Assembly: GCA_964606055.1 (NCBI GenBank)
Contig: CAZSFA010000041.1
Coordinates: 1 to 20,166, forward strand
Source of the DNA: Roseitalea sp964606055
GTDB lineage: Bacteria; Pseudomonadota; Alphaproteobacteria; Rhizobiales; Rhizobiaceae
Length of the DNA: 20,166 bases
Reading direction: 5' to 3'
Each line of letters begins with the position of its first letter. Positions within the stretch are counted from its first letter, which is position 1. The notes beneath the pieces are model-generated. The model was not told where the DNA came from and made no database searches. It saw nothing but the letters and a program-made list of their open reading frames with translations. Of this stretch, positions 1-7,755 are shown piece after piece. The position numbers and the translations under genes were made by a program.

Positions 1-1
1 G

Positions 2-2077
2 GCGACCCTGCCCTTTGCCCGCGTGTCGGGCGGGGTGTCGAACGTCTCGTTCAGCTTCCGTGGCAATGAGCCGGTGCGCCGGGCGATCCACTCGGTCTTC
101 CTGTACCACGCCATTCAGGCCGGCATGGACATGGGCATCGTCAATGCCGGGCAGTTGGCGGTCTATGAATCGATCGATCCCGAACTGCGCGAGGCCTGCG
201 AGGACGTCGTTCTGAACCGCCGTCCGGACGGGACCGAACGCCTGCTCGACCTTGCTGAACGGTTCAAGGGCGAAGGCGGCACCAAGGCGCGCGAGAAGGA
301 TCTGCGCTGGCGCGAACAGGCAGTGGAAAAACGCCTCGAACACGCGCTCGTCAACGGCATCACCGATTTCATCGAGGACGACACCGAGGAAGCGCGCCAG
401 GCGGCCGAGCGGCCGCTGCACGTCATAGAGGGCCCACTGATGGCCGGCATGAACGTCGTTGGCGATCTGTTCGGCGCCGGCAAGATGTTCCTGCCGCAAG
501 TGGTGAAGTCGGCCCGCGTGATGAAGCAGGCCGTCGCCGTGCTGACCCCCTACATGGAGGCCGAAAAGGAGGCCGCCGGCATCACCGCGTCGAACAGCGC
601 CGGCAAGATCGTGCTCGCCACGGTCAAGGGCGATGTGCACGACATCGGCAAGAACATCGTCGGCGTCGTGCTCGGCTGCAACAACTACGAGATCGTCGAT
701 CTGGGCGTGATGGTTCCGGCCGCGAAGATCCTCGAGACGGCGCGCGCCGAAAACGCCGACATCATCGGCCTGAGCGGTCTGATCACGCCATCGCTTGACG
801 AAATGGTGCATGTCGCCGGCGAGATGGAACGAGAGGGCATGGACTTGCCGCTCCTGATCGGCGGCGCGACGACGAGCCGCGTGCACACGGCGGTGAAGAT
901 CCATCCCAACTACGAGCGCGGCCAGGCGATCTACGTCACCGACGCCAGCCGCGCGGTCGGCGTGGTTTCGGCCCTCCTGTCCGATGAAACGCGCGACAAC
1001 TATGTCGGGACCGTGCGCGCCGAGTACCGCCAGGTCGCCGAAAAGCACGCCCGCGCCGAACAGGCCAAGAAACGGCTGCCGCTGGCGGCGGCGCGCGCCA
1101 ACCGCGTCAAGCTCGATTGGGACGCCCATACGCCAACCGCGCCAAGCCTCGCCGGCACGCAGGTGTTCGAAGACTGGGACTTGCAGGAACTCGCCAACTA
1201 CATCGACTGGACGCCGTTCTTTCAGACCTGGGAATTGAAGGGCCGTTACCCCGCCATCCTCGACGACGGGAAACAGGGCGAAGCGGCGCGCAGCCTGTTT
1301 GCCGACGCGCAACAGATGCTCGCCAAGATCATCGACGAAAGATGGTTCCGGCCGCGCGCGGTGATCGGCTTCTGGCCGGCCAATGCCGTCGGCGACGACA
1401 TCGCGCTTTACACCGACGAGAGCCGCACCGAGAACCTTGCGACCTTCCACAGCCTGCGCCAGCAACTGCAAAAGCGCGACGGCCGGCCGAACGTGGCGCT
1501 GTCCGATTTCGTCGCACCGGCCCAGACCGGCAAACCCGATTGGTTGGGCGGCTTCGTCGTCACCGCCGGCATCGAGGAAGTGGCGATCGCCGAACGGTTC
1601 GAGCGCGCCAACGACGACTATTCCTCGATCATGGTCAAGGCGCTGGCCGACCGCTTTGCCGAAGCCTTCGCCGAACGCATGCATGAGAAGGTGCGCCGCC
1701 AATACTGGGGGTACGCGCCCGATGAAGCGCTTTCGACCGAGGACCTGATTGCCGAACGATATGCCGGCATTCGCCCCGCGCCCGGCTATCCGGCGCAGCC
1801 GGACCACACCGAAAAGCAGACCCTGTTCCGCCTGCTGGACGCGGAGGCAACAACCGGCGTGACCCTGACCGAAAGCCTCGCGATGTGGCCGGGTTCATCG
1901 GTCTCCGGCCTCTATCTTTCGCATCCCGACAGCTTCTACTTCGGCGTCGCCAAGGTCGAACGCGACCAGATCGAGGATTATGCGATGCGCAAGCAGATGT
2001 CGGTCGAGGAAACCGAGCGCTGGCTGGCGCCTGTGCTCAACTACGATCCGAACCGGTTGCTGGAAGCCGCTGAATAG
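2..2077 (+). CDS. metH: Cobalamin-dependent methionine synthase, C-terminal part (5' end outside window)
   Basis: This cytoplasmic enzyme transfers a methyl group from 5-methyltetrahydrofolate to homocysteine through cobalamin, making methionine. The reading frame is open from the first codon at base 2, so the homocysteine-binding and most of the folate-binding domains lie upstream. About 691 residues are visible. They begin with the end of the pterin-binding domain (VSFSFRGN). The four-helix cap and the B12-binding Rossmann domain follow. The B12 domain has the motif DVHDIGKN, whose histidine codon at 638-640 is the lower axial cobalt ligand, and also GLSGLITPS and GGATTSRVHT. The rest is the activation domain, which binds S-adenosylmethionine for reductive repair; it carries GFWPAN, RPAPGYPAQPDH and a MWPGSSVSGLY stretch. 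The end (LNYDP) is where full-length MetH proteins end, so the 3' side is intact. The stop is TAG, nine bases from the convergent PLP-enzyme gene. No regulatory element is visible because the 5' end is missing. Confidence 0.97.
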   Translation, partial: ATLPFARVSGGVSNVSFSFRGNEPVRRAIHSVFLYHAIQAGMDMGIVNAGQLAVYESIDPELREACEDVVLNRRPDGTERLLDLAERFKGEGGTKAREKDLRWREQAVEKRLEHALVNGITDFIEDDTEEARQAAERPLHVIEGPLMAGMNVVGDLFGAGKMFLPQVVKSARVMKQAVAVLTPYMEAEKEAAGITASNSAGKIVLATVKGDVHDIGKNIVGVVLGCNNYEIVDLGVMVPAAKILETARAENADIIGLSGLITPSLDEMVHVAGEMEREGMDLPLLIGGATTSRVHTAVKIHPNYERGQAIYVTDASRAVGVVSALLSDETRDNYVGTVRAEYRQVAEKHARAEQAKKRLPLAAARANRVKLDWDAHTPTAPSLAGTQVFEDWDLQELANYIDWTPFFQTWELKGRYPAILDDGKQGEAARSLFADAQQMLAKIIDERWFRPRAVIGFWPANAVGDDIALYTDESRTENLATFHSLRQQLQKRDGRPNVALSDFVAPAQTGKPDWLGGFVVTAGIEEVAIAERFERANDDYSSIMVKALADRFAEAFAERMHEKVRRQYWGYAPDEALSTEDLIAERYAGIRPAPGYPAQPDHTEKQTLFRLLDAEATTGVTLTESLAMWPGSSVSGLYLSHPDSFYFGVAKVERDQIEDYAMRKQMSVEETERWLAPVLNYDPNRLLEAAE

Positions 2078-2086
2078 ACTCAGCGT

Positions 2087-3049
2087 TCAGCCTTCGCGCC
2101 ACGGCAGCCGGTCGAGGTCGACATTGCCGCCGGTGATGATGATGCCGACGCGCTTGCCGGCAAATGCGTCGGGGTTCGCAACGACGGCGGCGACGGCGAC
2201 GGCGCAGGACGGTTCGATCACCAGCTTCATCCGCTCGTAGACCTGTCGCATCGCCGCGACGATCTCGGTTTCCGAAACCGCGAAGATGTCGGCCACATGC
2301 GCGCTGATGATCGGCCAGTTCAGATCGCCCAGCGATGCCTTCAGCCCGTCCGCGATGGTCTGCGGCGCATCGTCTCCGGCAACGCGCGCGCCAGTCAGCA
2401 GCGAACGGCGCGCATCGTCGGCTGCTTCGGGCTCCGCGCCGTAGACGGCGATCGGAGTGGCACGGCCCGAGACCGCAACGCAGGTGCCGGCGATCAGGCC
2501 ACCGCCGCCGACAGGCGCGATGATGGCGTCCAGATCGGGCACGTCGGCGACCAGTTCGGCCGCGCATGTCCCCTGACCCGCAATCACATGGTTGTCGTCA
2601 AAGGGATGAACGAGCGTCCCGCCGGTCTCGGCGAGCGCCGCATCGGCGGCGGCCGCGCGTGCCGCGTTGGACGGCGCGCAGTCGACCACGCGCCCGCCAT
2701 AGCCGAGCACCGCCGCCCGCTTGCTGGCCGGCGCGCCGGTCGGCATCACGATCGTCGCCGGGATACCCCGCCGTGCCGCGGCGAAGGCCAGCGCCTGGCC
2801 GTGATTGCCCGATGAGTGGGTGATAACACCGCGCGCCGCTGCCTGCTCGTCCAGCGCGAAGACCGCGTTGGTCGCGCCACGCGCCTTGAACGCGCCAACC
2901 TTCTGAAAGTTCTCGCATTTGAAGACAAGCGAGGCGCCCGATCGGTCGTCCCAATAGGCAGACGTCATCACCGGCGTGCGATGCAGGTGCGGCGCGATGC
3001 GTTGCGCGGCGGCTTCGATGTCGGCGATGGTGGGCGCCACGTCGGTCAT
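2087..3049 (-). CDS. PLP-dependent serine racemase / threo-3-hydroxyaspartate ammonia-lyase family enzyme
   Basis: This is a fold-type II PLP enzyme of 320 residues. The PLP lysine is K55 in AFKARGA. The phosphate and substrate loop is SSGNHGQ (79-85) and the glycine loop is GGGGL (181-185). E206, A210 and D212 match the spacing of the Mg2+/Ca2+ site of serine racemases. Other family stretches, such as TIADGLKAS and ERMKLVIEP, are also present, and no C-terminal ACT regulatory domain follows. This argues for serine racemase, hydroxyaspartate ammonia-lyase or short catabolic threonine dehydratase rather than biosynthetic IlvA; these activities cannot be told apart by sequence alone. I chose the ATG at 3049, preceded closely by GGAAGG (3053-3058). 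A GTG at 3070 would add seven residues. It converges on metH with a nine-base gap and lies 62 bases downstream of the exporter adaptor gene, so it may be read from the exporter transcript. Confidence 0.9.
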   Translation of the reverse strand: MTDVAPTIADIEAAAQRIAPHLHRTPVMTSAYWDDRSGASLVFKCENFQKVGAFKARGATNAVFALDEQAAARGVITHSSGNHGQALAFAAARRGIPATIVMPTGAPASKRAAVLGYGGRVVDCAPSNAARAAAADAALAETGGTLVHPFDDNHVIAGQGTCAAELVADVPDLDAIIAPVGGGGLIAGTCVAVSGRATPIAVYGAEPEAADDARRSLLTGARVAGDDAPQTIADGLKASLGDLNWPIISAHVADIFAVSETEIVAAMRQVYERMKLVIEPSCAVAVAAVVANPDAFAGKRVGIIITGGNVDLDRLPWREG

Positions 3050-3111
3050 CGCCCTTCCAAACCCATTCACCTGCCCGATGCAAGCGATGGTGCCTGCGAC
3101 GAGCGGCCTGT

Positions 3112-4323
3112 TCAGCCCTCGGCGGCCGCACGATCCTGAATGAGCCGCCCGTCGCGCAGCACGTCGCTGGGAAACAGAACCACGCGATCGCCCTCGTCCA
3201 GTCCGCCGACGACCTGGGCCGCCGTATCGTTGATCTGGCCGATCGCGATGGTCCGCAGGCTTGCCCGGTCACCATCGGCGACAAACACCGCCCAGTCGCC
3301 ATCGCTGCGGAACAGGGCGCCGATCGGCAGGTGCAGGACACCCTCCTCCTCCCAGATCTTCAGCTGTGCGACTACCCGGTATCCATGGCCAAGCCCGTCG
3401 GGCACATGGTCCAGATCGAGGACGACATTGACCCGCTGCTCCTCGATGCCGAGCGCCGAAACGCGGGTGAACGCGGCCGGGTCGATCCGGCGCACGATCG
3501 CCGTCAGGTCGCTTTCGCCGCCCCAGTCGCGGATCGTCGCCGGCGTGCCCGGCGCCACCCGCACCGCGTCCGACGACAGGAGATCAACAGCGATCTCAAG
3601 GTCGTCGCGCCGGCCAAGTTCGGCGATCACGGTGCCAACACCGACCGCCTGTTCGCTGCGCACCTTCAGGTCCAGCACGATGCCGTCGATCGGCGCCCTC
3701 AAGCTGACGCAGCAATCGCCATTGCCGGCCGGATCGCCCGCGTCGGAGGGCTGTGCGAGCCGCGCCTCCACGGTCGCAAGTTCAGCCAGCCGCAGATTGA
3801 TGCTGGCAATGGTCGCCTCAACCTGTGCTTCGGCCAGCCTTACCTGGCTGCGCGCATTCTCCAACTCGCGATCCGAGACGATGTTGGACAGCGCCAGTTC
3901 CGAAGCACGTTGGTAGTCGGATTCGGCCTGCTCAAGGCTCGTCACCGCGCGCTGATGCTCGACATTGGCAAGCGCCACCGCCGACCGCGCCGCTTCCACG
4001 CCGGCCTGCAACTCGGTGCGCGTGCGCTCGTCGAGGAATGGCGGATCGAGCGGATGGATCGACGCGATGACCGTGTCGGTCGTCACACGGTCACCCTCTT
4101 CGAGCACGATGCGATCGACCTGCCCGGCCAGCGGCGAGGAAACCGTGTAGATGTCGCGCACGCGCGTGACGCCCTCCTCATCGATATCGACGGTCATCGT
4201 GCCGCGCTCGACGGTGCCGAGGTCGACCAGCAGCGGTTGCTCACGCATGGCAAGATAGACGCCATAGCCGATCGCCAGAACAACGATGATTCCGATTGCC
4301 CAGCGGGCCCAGGCACTCTTCAT
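3112..4323 (-). CDS. HlyD/MacA-type periplasmic adaptor of an ABC exporter
   Basis: This is a membrane-fusion protein of 403 residues that would link an inner-membrane ABC exporter to an outer-membrane channel. It has a short N-terminal cytoplasmic tail and one membrane segment (about 8-26). A first half-lipoyl segment follows around YTVSSPLAGQVDRIVLEEGD (59-78). A long alanine- and glutamate-rich coiled-coil hairpin spans about 95-190, the second lipoyl half is at CCVSLRAPIDGIV (204-216), and beta-barrel and membrane-proximal domains run to the end. The ATG at 4323 lies four bases past the permease stop codon and seven bases from a GGGAG ribosome-binding site (4331-4335). An in-frame start at 4353 would lie inside the permease gene and is less likely. 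It is the last gene of the exporter operon. A pair of adjacent cysteines (204-205) sits at the start of the second lipoyl half. The transported substrate is unknown. Confidence 0.92.
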   Translation of the reverse strand: MKSAWARWAIGIIVVLAIGYGVYLAMREQPLLVDLGTVERGTMTVDIDEEGVTRVRDIYTVSSPLAGQVDRIVLEEGDRVTTDTVIASIHPLDPPFLDERTRTELQAGVEAARSAVALANVEHQRAVTSLEQAESDYQRASELALSNIVSDRELENARSQVRLAEAQVEATIASINLRLAELATVEARLAQPSDAGDPAGNGDCCVSLRAPIDGIVLDLKVRSEQAVGVGTVIAELGRRDDLEIAVDLLSSDAVRVAPGTPATIRDWGGESDLTAIVRRIDPAAFTRVSALGIEEQRVNVVLDLDHVPDGLGHGYRVVAQLKIWEEEGVLHLPIGALFRSDGDWAVFVADGDRASLRTIAIGQINDTAAQVVGGLDEGDRVVLFPSDVLRDGRLIQDRAAAEG

Positions 4324-4327
4324 CGGG

Positions 4328-6691
4328 TCACTCCCGTGTCTTGAGAACTTCAATCAGGTCAAGCCGGTCGACGCGTCGCCGCACCAGCAGGGCCGAGAAC
4401 ACAGCCGCAGCCAAGACGATCAGGCTCGCGGTCGCATATGTGGCCGAGTTGACCACAAGGGGGATTTCAAAGAAGTCGCTCTCAAACCCCTCCGAAACCG
4501 ACCAGGCAAAGCCATAGCCGATCAGCCAGCCCAGTGGTTGGGCCAGGACAACGATGACACCCAGTTCGACCATCAGCACGCTGGACACCTCGGCGCGCGT
4601 GAAACCGAACACGCGCAGGCTCGCAAGTTCGCGCGCGCGCTCGGAAAGCTGGATGCGCGCCGAGTTGTAGATCACGCCGAAGGTGATGATGATCGCCAGA
4701 ACCGAGTAGACGATGACCGAGATGATCAGGTTCTGCTCGATGGTCGCGCGGAACTGCTCGCGCGAAAGGCTCACAAGGGCGATGGCGCCGAGACCCGGCG
4801 TCGTCTTGACCGCGTCGTAGACATCGCCCAGGCGCGATGGATCGATCTTGACCCGCGCGCCCGATATGCGTTCGCCATCGCGCATCAGCCGGTTCAGCGC
4901 TTCGATGTCCATGTATGCTGTCAGCCCGACAAGGCTCTCCGCCATCGCCGCGACCGGCACGCGAACGGTCAGGTCCTCGCGGTCGTTGAACTCGACTTCG
5001 GCCAGGTCGCCAACGCGCAGTTCCAGCCGCTCGGCCACCCGCTGGGACATCACCAGCCCGCCCGACGGCAGTCCCATCGGCAGACCGTCAACATCAAGCA
5101 CGCGCGACAACTGCGTCCGCCGCGGCAGGCCCTGGATGACCATCGACTGCTCCAGATGGCCGTTGCGCACCTTGGCGCCCGCCTGGCGAAACGGCTCGGC
5201 GCGCAGGACGCCCGACAGCGCCGCCACCGACCGCAGCGCGTCGGGTTGCTTGTCGCCGGAGAAGACGATCGCAGCATCCTCGCGCATGGTCTGGAAGAAG
5301 ATCTGATCGATCATGTGATCGACCGAGTCCTGCGTGAACATCGCCGTCACCAGAAGCCCGACCGAAAACGAGGTGCCCAGCACGGTCAGCCCGGTGCGCA
5401 GCGGGCGCCGCCACAGGTGCCGCAACGCCATCGTCGTCAGTTGCGAGAAGAACAGGTGCAAGATGGCCAACCCGCCGATGACGGCACGATACCGGGTCGG
5501 CGCAGGCGGCCGCATGGCCACCGCGGGCGGCAGCGCCACCGCCGATCGGATCGCGCTCGCCGCACCTGCCAAAGCCGCGACGACCGTCACCATGCCGGCA
5601 ATCACGTAAAGGTCCGTGCTTTGGGCGAAGACGAGGAACGGAAACGAGAAGAACTGGCCGTACAACTGGGTCATGCCACGCCCGACGAGCGTTCCGGCGA
5701 TGCCGCCGATCGCCAGCCCGATCAAACAGATCATGATCACCAGCTTGGCGTAGTGCCATGCCACATGCACGCTGGAATACCCCAGCGCCTTCAGGAGCCC
5801 GATCTGTTCGCGTTCGAGCGCGATCAGCCGCGACAGGATCATGTTGACCAGGAAGGCGGAGATGAACAGGAAGATCGGCGGAATGACCTGCGCCATTGCC
5901 CGCAACTGGGTCAGTTCGGAGTCAAGGAAGGCGTGGCTGATCTGGTCGTCGCGGTCATGCGCGCCGGCCCCGCCATAGCGGTCCAGTTCGGCATCGACCG
6001 CTTCGATGATGTGGTCGAGATCGGCATTGCGCAGCGTTGTCATGGCGACATCATTGAACGAACCCTCCATGTCGAAGGCCGCTGCCAGCGCATCGCGCGG
6101 AAGGAACAAGATGCCGTAACGCCGCTGGTCCGGCACCATGTCGCCCGGCCCGATCGCGTAGATGAACTCCGGCGAAAGGACGATGCCGGTGATCTCCAGC
6201 GCGCGACGATTGCCGTTGATCAGTGCGTGAAAACGGTCGCCCGGTTCAAAGCCATGCGCTTCGGCAAAGGTCTCGACGACCGCCACCTCGTGCGGTCGGT
6301 CCGGTTCGGGCAACCGGCCCTTGCGCAGATAGAGCCGGTTGACGGTCGCCTCACCGAACGCCGGCAGGGAAACGGCGAGGCCAGCGGCCGGCTCCACCAT
6401 CCCCTCGATATCGAGGATCAGCGTCTTGACGATGCGCGTTTCGACCGCCGCGACGCCTTCGATCGCCTGGAACCGGGTCTTGAGGTAGTCCGGCGCCCGG
6501 TTGGCGACGGCGAACACGGTCGCGAACCGGTAGCGCTCGTAGAAGGCGGCGCGCGTTTCCTCCAGCGAACGGGTCGCCCCCAGGGCCAGGATCAGTGTCA
6601 TCACGCCACAGGCCATCACCAGCGCAATCGCCACCGCCTGCGCCCACAGGCGACCGAAATCGCGGATCAGTTTGCGGTCGAGCACCTCCAT
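4328..6691 (-). CDS. ABC transporter permease with two FtsX-like domains
   Basis: This is a 787-residue inner-membrane permease with a duplicated FtsX/MacB-type architecture. Membrane segments are predicted near 17-38, 268-288, 313-338, 360-380, 433-452, 655-678, 708-730 and 753-772. Large extracytoplasmic domains lie at about 40-265 and 455-650. The two FtsX cores (about 270-390 and 655-780) each contain the typical coupling stretch, EREQIGLLKALGY and ERARELASLRVFGF. It pairs with the upstream ATPase; the start ATG lies four bases beyond the ATPase stop codon, so the genes are probably translationally coupled. The same frame stays open upstream into the ATPase gene, but that extension is arginine-, serine- and proline-rich shadow sequence. 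Its double-domain layout resembles lipoprotein/large-molecule exporters (LolCDE, MacB superfamily) more than importers. The substrate cannot be assigned. Confidence 0.93.
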   Translation of the reverse strand: MEVLDRKLIRDFGRLWAQAVAIALVMACGVMTLILALGATRSLEETRAAFYERYRFATVFAVANRAPDYLKTRFQAIEGVAAVETRIVKTLILDIEGMVEPAAGLAVSLPAFGEATVNRLYLRKGRLPEPDRPHEVAVVETFAEAHGFEPGDRFHALINGNRRALEITGIVLSPEFIYAIGPGDMVPDQRRYGILFLPRDALAAAFDMEGSFNDVAMTTLRNADLDHIIEAVDAELDRYGGAGAHDRDDQISHAFLDSELTQLRAMAQVIPPIFLFISAFLVNMILSRLIALEREQIGLLKALGYSSVHVAWHYAKLVIMICLIGLAIGGIAGTLVGRGMTQLYGQFFSFPFLVFAQSTDLYVIAGMVTVVAALAGAASAIRSAVALPPAVAMRPPAPTRYRAVIGGLAILHLFFSQLTTMALRHLWRRPLRTGLTVLGTSFSVGLLVTAMFTQDSVDHMIDQIFFQTMREDAAIVFSGDKQPDALRSVAALSGVLRAEPFRQAGAKVRNGHLEQSMVIQGLPRRTQLSRVLDVDGLPMGLPSGGLVMSQRVAERLELRVGDLAEVEFNDREDLTVRVPVAAMAESLVGLTAYMDIEALNRLMRDGERISGARVKIDPSRLGDVYDAVKTTPGLGAIALVSLSREQFRATIEQNLIISVIVYSVLAIIITFGVIYNSARIQLSERARELASLRVFGFTRAEVSSVLMVELGVIVVLAQPLGWLIGYGFAWSVSEGFESDFFEIPLVVNSATYATASLIVLAAAVFSALLVRRRVDRLDLIEVLKTRE

Positions 6692-6695
6692 CCCA

Positions 6696-7427
6696 TCACC
6701 AGACCACTTCGGACGGCGCGACGGGGTTTTCGTTCTCGACCATCTGCACGATCTCGCCATCGCGGAAATGGAAGACGCGATTGGCGATGCGGCGGGTGGC
6801 GGCATTGTGCGTGATGATCGCCGTGGTGGTACCGAACTCCTTGTTGACGCGACTGAGCGCCTCGAGCACCACGATGCCGGTCTTGGAATCGAGCGCGCCG
6901 GTCGGCTCGTCGCACAACAGCACTTCGGGCCGCTTGGCAATCGCACGGGCAATGGCGACGCGCTGCTGCTCGCCGCCGGAAAGCTGCGCCGGAAAATGCG
7001 TCATCCGGTCGCCGAGATCGACCATGGCGAGCGCTTCTTCGGGCGCCATCGGGTCCCGCGCCACCTCGGTCACCAAGGCGACATTCTCCCAGGCGGTCAG
7101 GCTCGGGATCAGATTGTAGAACTGGAAGACAAAGCCGATGTGGTTCCGCCGGAAGCGCGTCAACTGACGATCGGAGTACCCGGTCATATCGTCGCCTTCA
7201 AAGACGAGACGCCCGGTGGTTGCCCGGTCCAGCCCGCCGATGATGTTCAAGAGCGTCGACTTGCCGCTGCCCGAGGGTCCCAGCAACACCACCATCTCAC
7301 CCTCGTTGAGCGTCAGCGAGACACCGTTGAGCGCGCGCACCTCGACCTCGCCCGACGTGTACACCTTCGTCAGGTCCTCGATCTGAAAAACGGCGCGCGG
7401 CTTGGTCACGGTGTCAAGCATGGCCAT
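6696..7427 (-). CDS. ABC exporter ATP-binding protein, MacB/LolD type
   Basis: This 243-residue nucleotide-binding subunit powers the exporter encoded just downstream. Visible motifs are Walker A GPSGSGKS (50-57), the Q-loop around FVFQFYNLIPSLTAWENV, the signature LSGGEQQ (149-155), Walker B VLLCDEP (169-175) followed by TGALD, and the switch histidine H207. The stretch between the Q-loop and signature is the form found in the LolD/MacB/FtsE group of exporter ATPases. The start is either ATG 7427 or the ATG two codons later at 7421; neither has a strong Shine-Dalgarno sequence, so 7427 is kept only as the longer option. It is the first gene of the operon ATPase-permease-adaptor and is divergent from the small membrane protein gene, so its promoter must lie in 7428-7539. 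Confidence 0.95.
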   Translation of the reverse strand: MAMLDTVTKPRAVFQIEDLTKVYTSGEVEVRALNGVSLTLNEGEMVVLLGPSGSGKSTLLNIIGGLDRATTGRLVFEGDDMTGYSDRQLTRFRRNHIGFVFQFYNLIPSLTAWENVALVTEVARDPMAPEEALAMVDLGDRMTHFPAQLSGGEQQRVAIARAIAKRPEVLLCDEPTGALDSKTGIVVLEALSRVNKEFGTTTAIITHNAATRRIANRVFHFRDGEIVQMVENENPVAPSEVVW

Positions 7428-7448
7428 TCGTAGATGATGGACGTGGCC

Positions 7449-7465
7449 GATCGTTGACCCCGATC
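7449..7465. promoter_or_regulatory. Inverted repeat in the divergent intergenic region
   Basis: Arms GATCG (7449-7453) and CGATC (7461-7465) flank a seven-base spacer that contains TTGACCC. It lies between the exporter ATPase gene and the small membrane protein gene, the only place where promoters for both can be. A regulator-binding site is possible, but five-base arms occur by chance often in such DNA. I see no convincing pair of -35 and -10 boxes on either strand. Confidence 0.2.
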
Positions 7466-7526
7466 AAGATTTCGCGGCGACGTTGCTTTTTTCCACCCGC
7501 TCAACGAAAAGCGTGCCAATCGCAAC

Positions 7527-7531
7527 AGGAG
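7527..7531 (+). promoter_or_regulatory. Ribosome-binding site for the 71-residue membrane protein
   Basis: AGGAG is followed eight bases later by the GTG at 7540. It decides the start: the frame is open further upstream to a TTG at 7483, but that upstream part has no comparable site and encodes a composition unlike the rest. Confidence 0.7.
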
Positions 7532-7539
7532 AATCGGCC

Positions 7540-7755
7540 GTGGCAGGACTGGGCTTCGACCACCCCGTGTTCAAGCGCCTTTGGGTGCGCATCGCCGTCG
7601 TCGGCTTCACGGTGACCTGGGGTCTGTTCGAGTTTTCGATCGGCGAAACGCTCTGGGGTTCGATGTTCCTGGCGGTTGGCGCGGTGGCGTTTTACAACCT
7701 GTTCATCACCTACAAGCCGCCGCCGGACGCCGACAGCGACGAAAAGGCCGACTGA
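7540..7755 (+). CDS. Small two-helix membrane protein of unknown function
   Basis: This is a 71-residue protein that I do not recognise as a named family. It has a short N-terminal segment with basic residues (FKRLWVR), a first hydrophobic helix (about 15-33) and a turn with acidic residues. A second helix follows (about 38-57), and the tail is proline-rich then acidic (PPPDADSDEKAD). The pattern fits a small inner-membrane protein. The GTG start is supported by AGGAG eight bases upstream. It is divergent from the exporter operon. Its last 46 bases overlap the 3' end of the fructuronate reductase gene on the other strand, so both tails are read from the same DNA. Coding is supported by the ribosome-binding site and by the amphipathic/hydrophobic layout, not by homology. 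A function coupled to the neighbouring exporter is possible but unsupported. Confidence 0.75.
   Translation: MAGLGFDHPVFKRLWVRIAVVGFTVTWGLFEFSIGETLWGSMFLAVGAVAFYNLFITYKPPPDADSDEKAD

Noticed and set aside
4286..6814. An 842-codon open frame on the plus strand opposite the ABC permease
   Set aside because: Its product is rich in Arg, His, Asp and Gln without domains or a ribosome-binding site, while the minus strand encodes a clear permease. Long antisense frames are common in high-GC genes.
7483..7539. TTG start at 7483 for the small membrane protein
   Set aside because: The GTG at 7540 has an AGGAG eight bases upstream, while the upstream codons have no such support and would overlay the probable control region.
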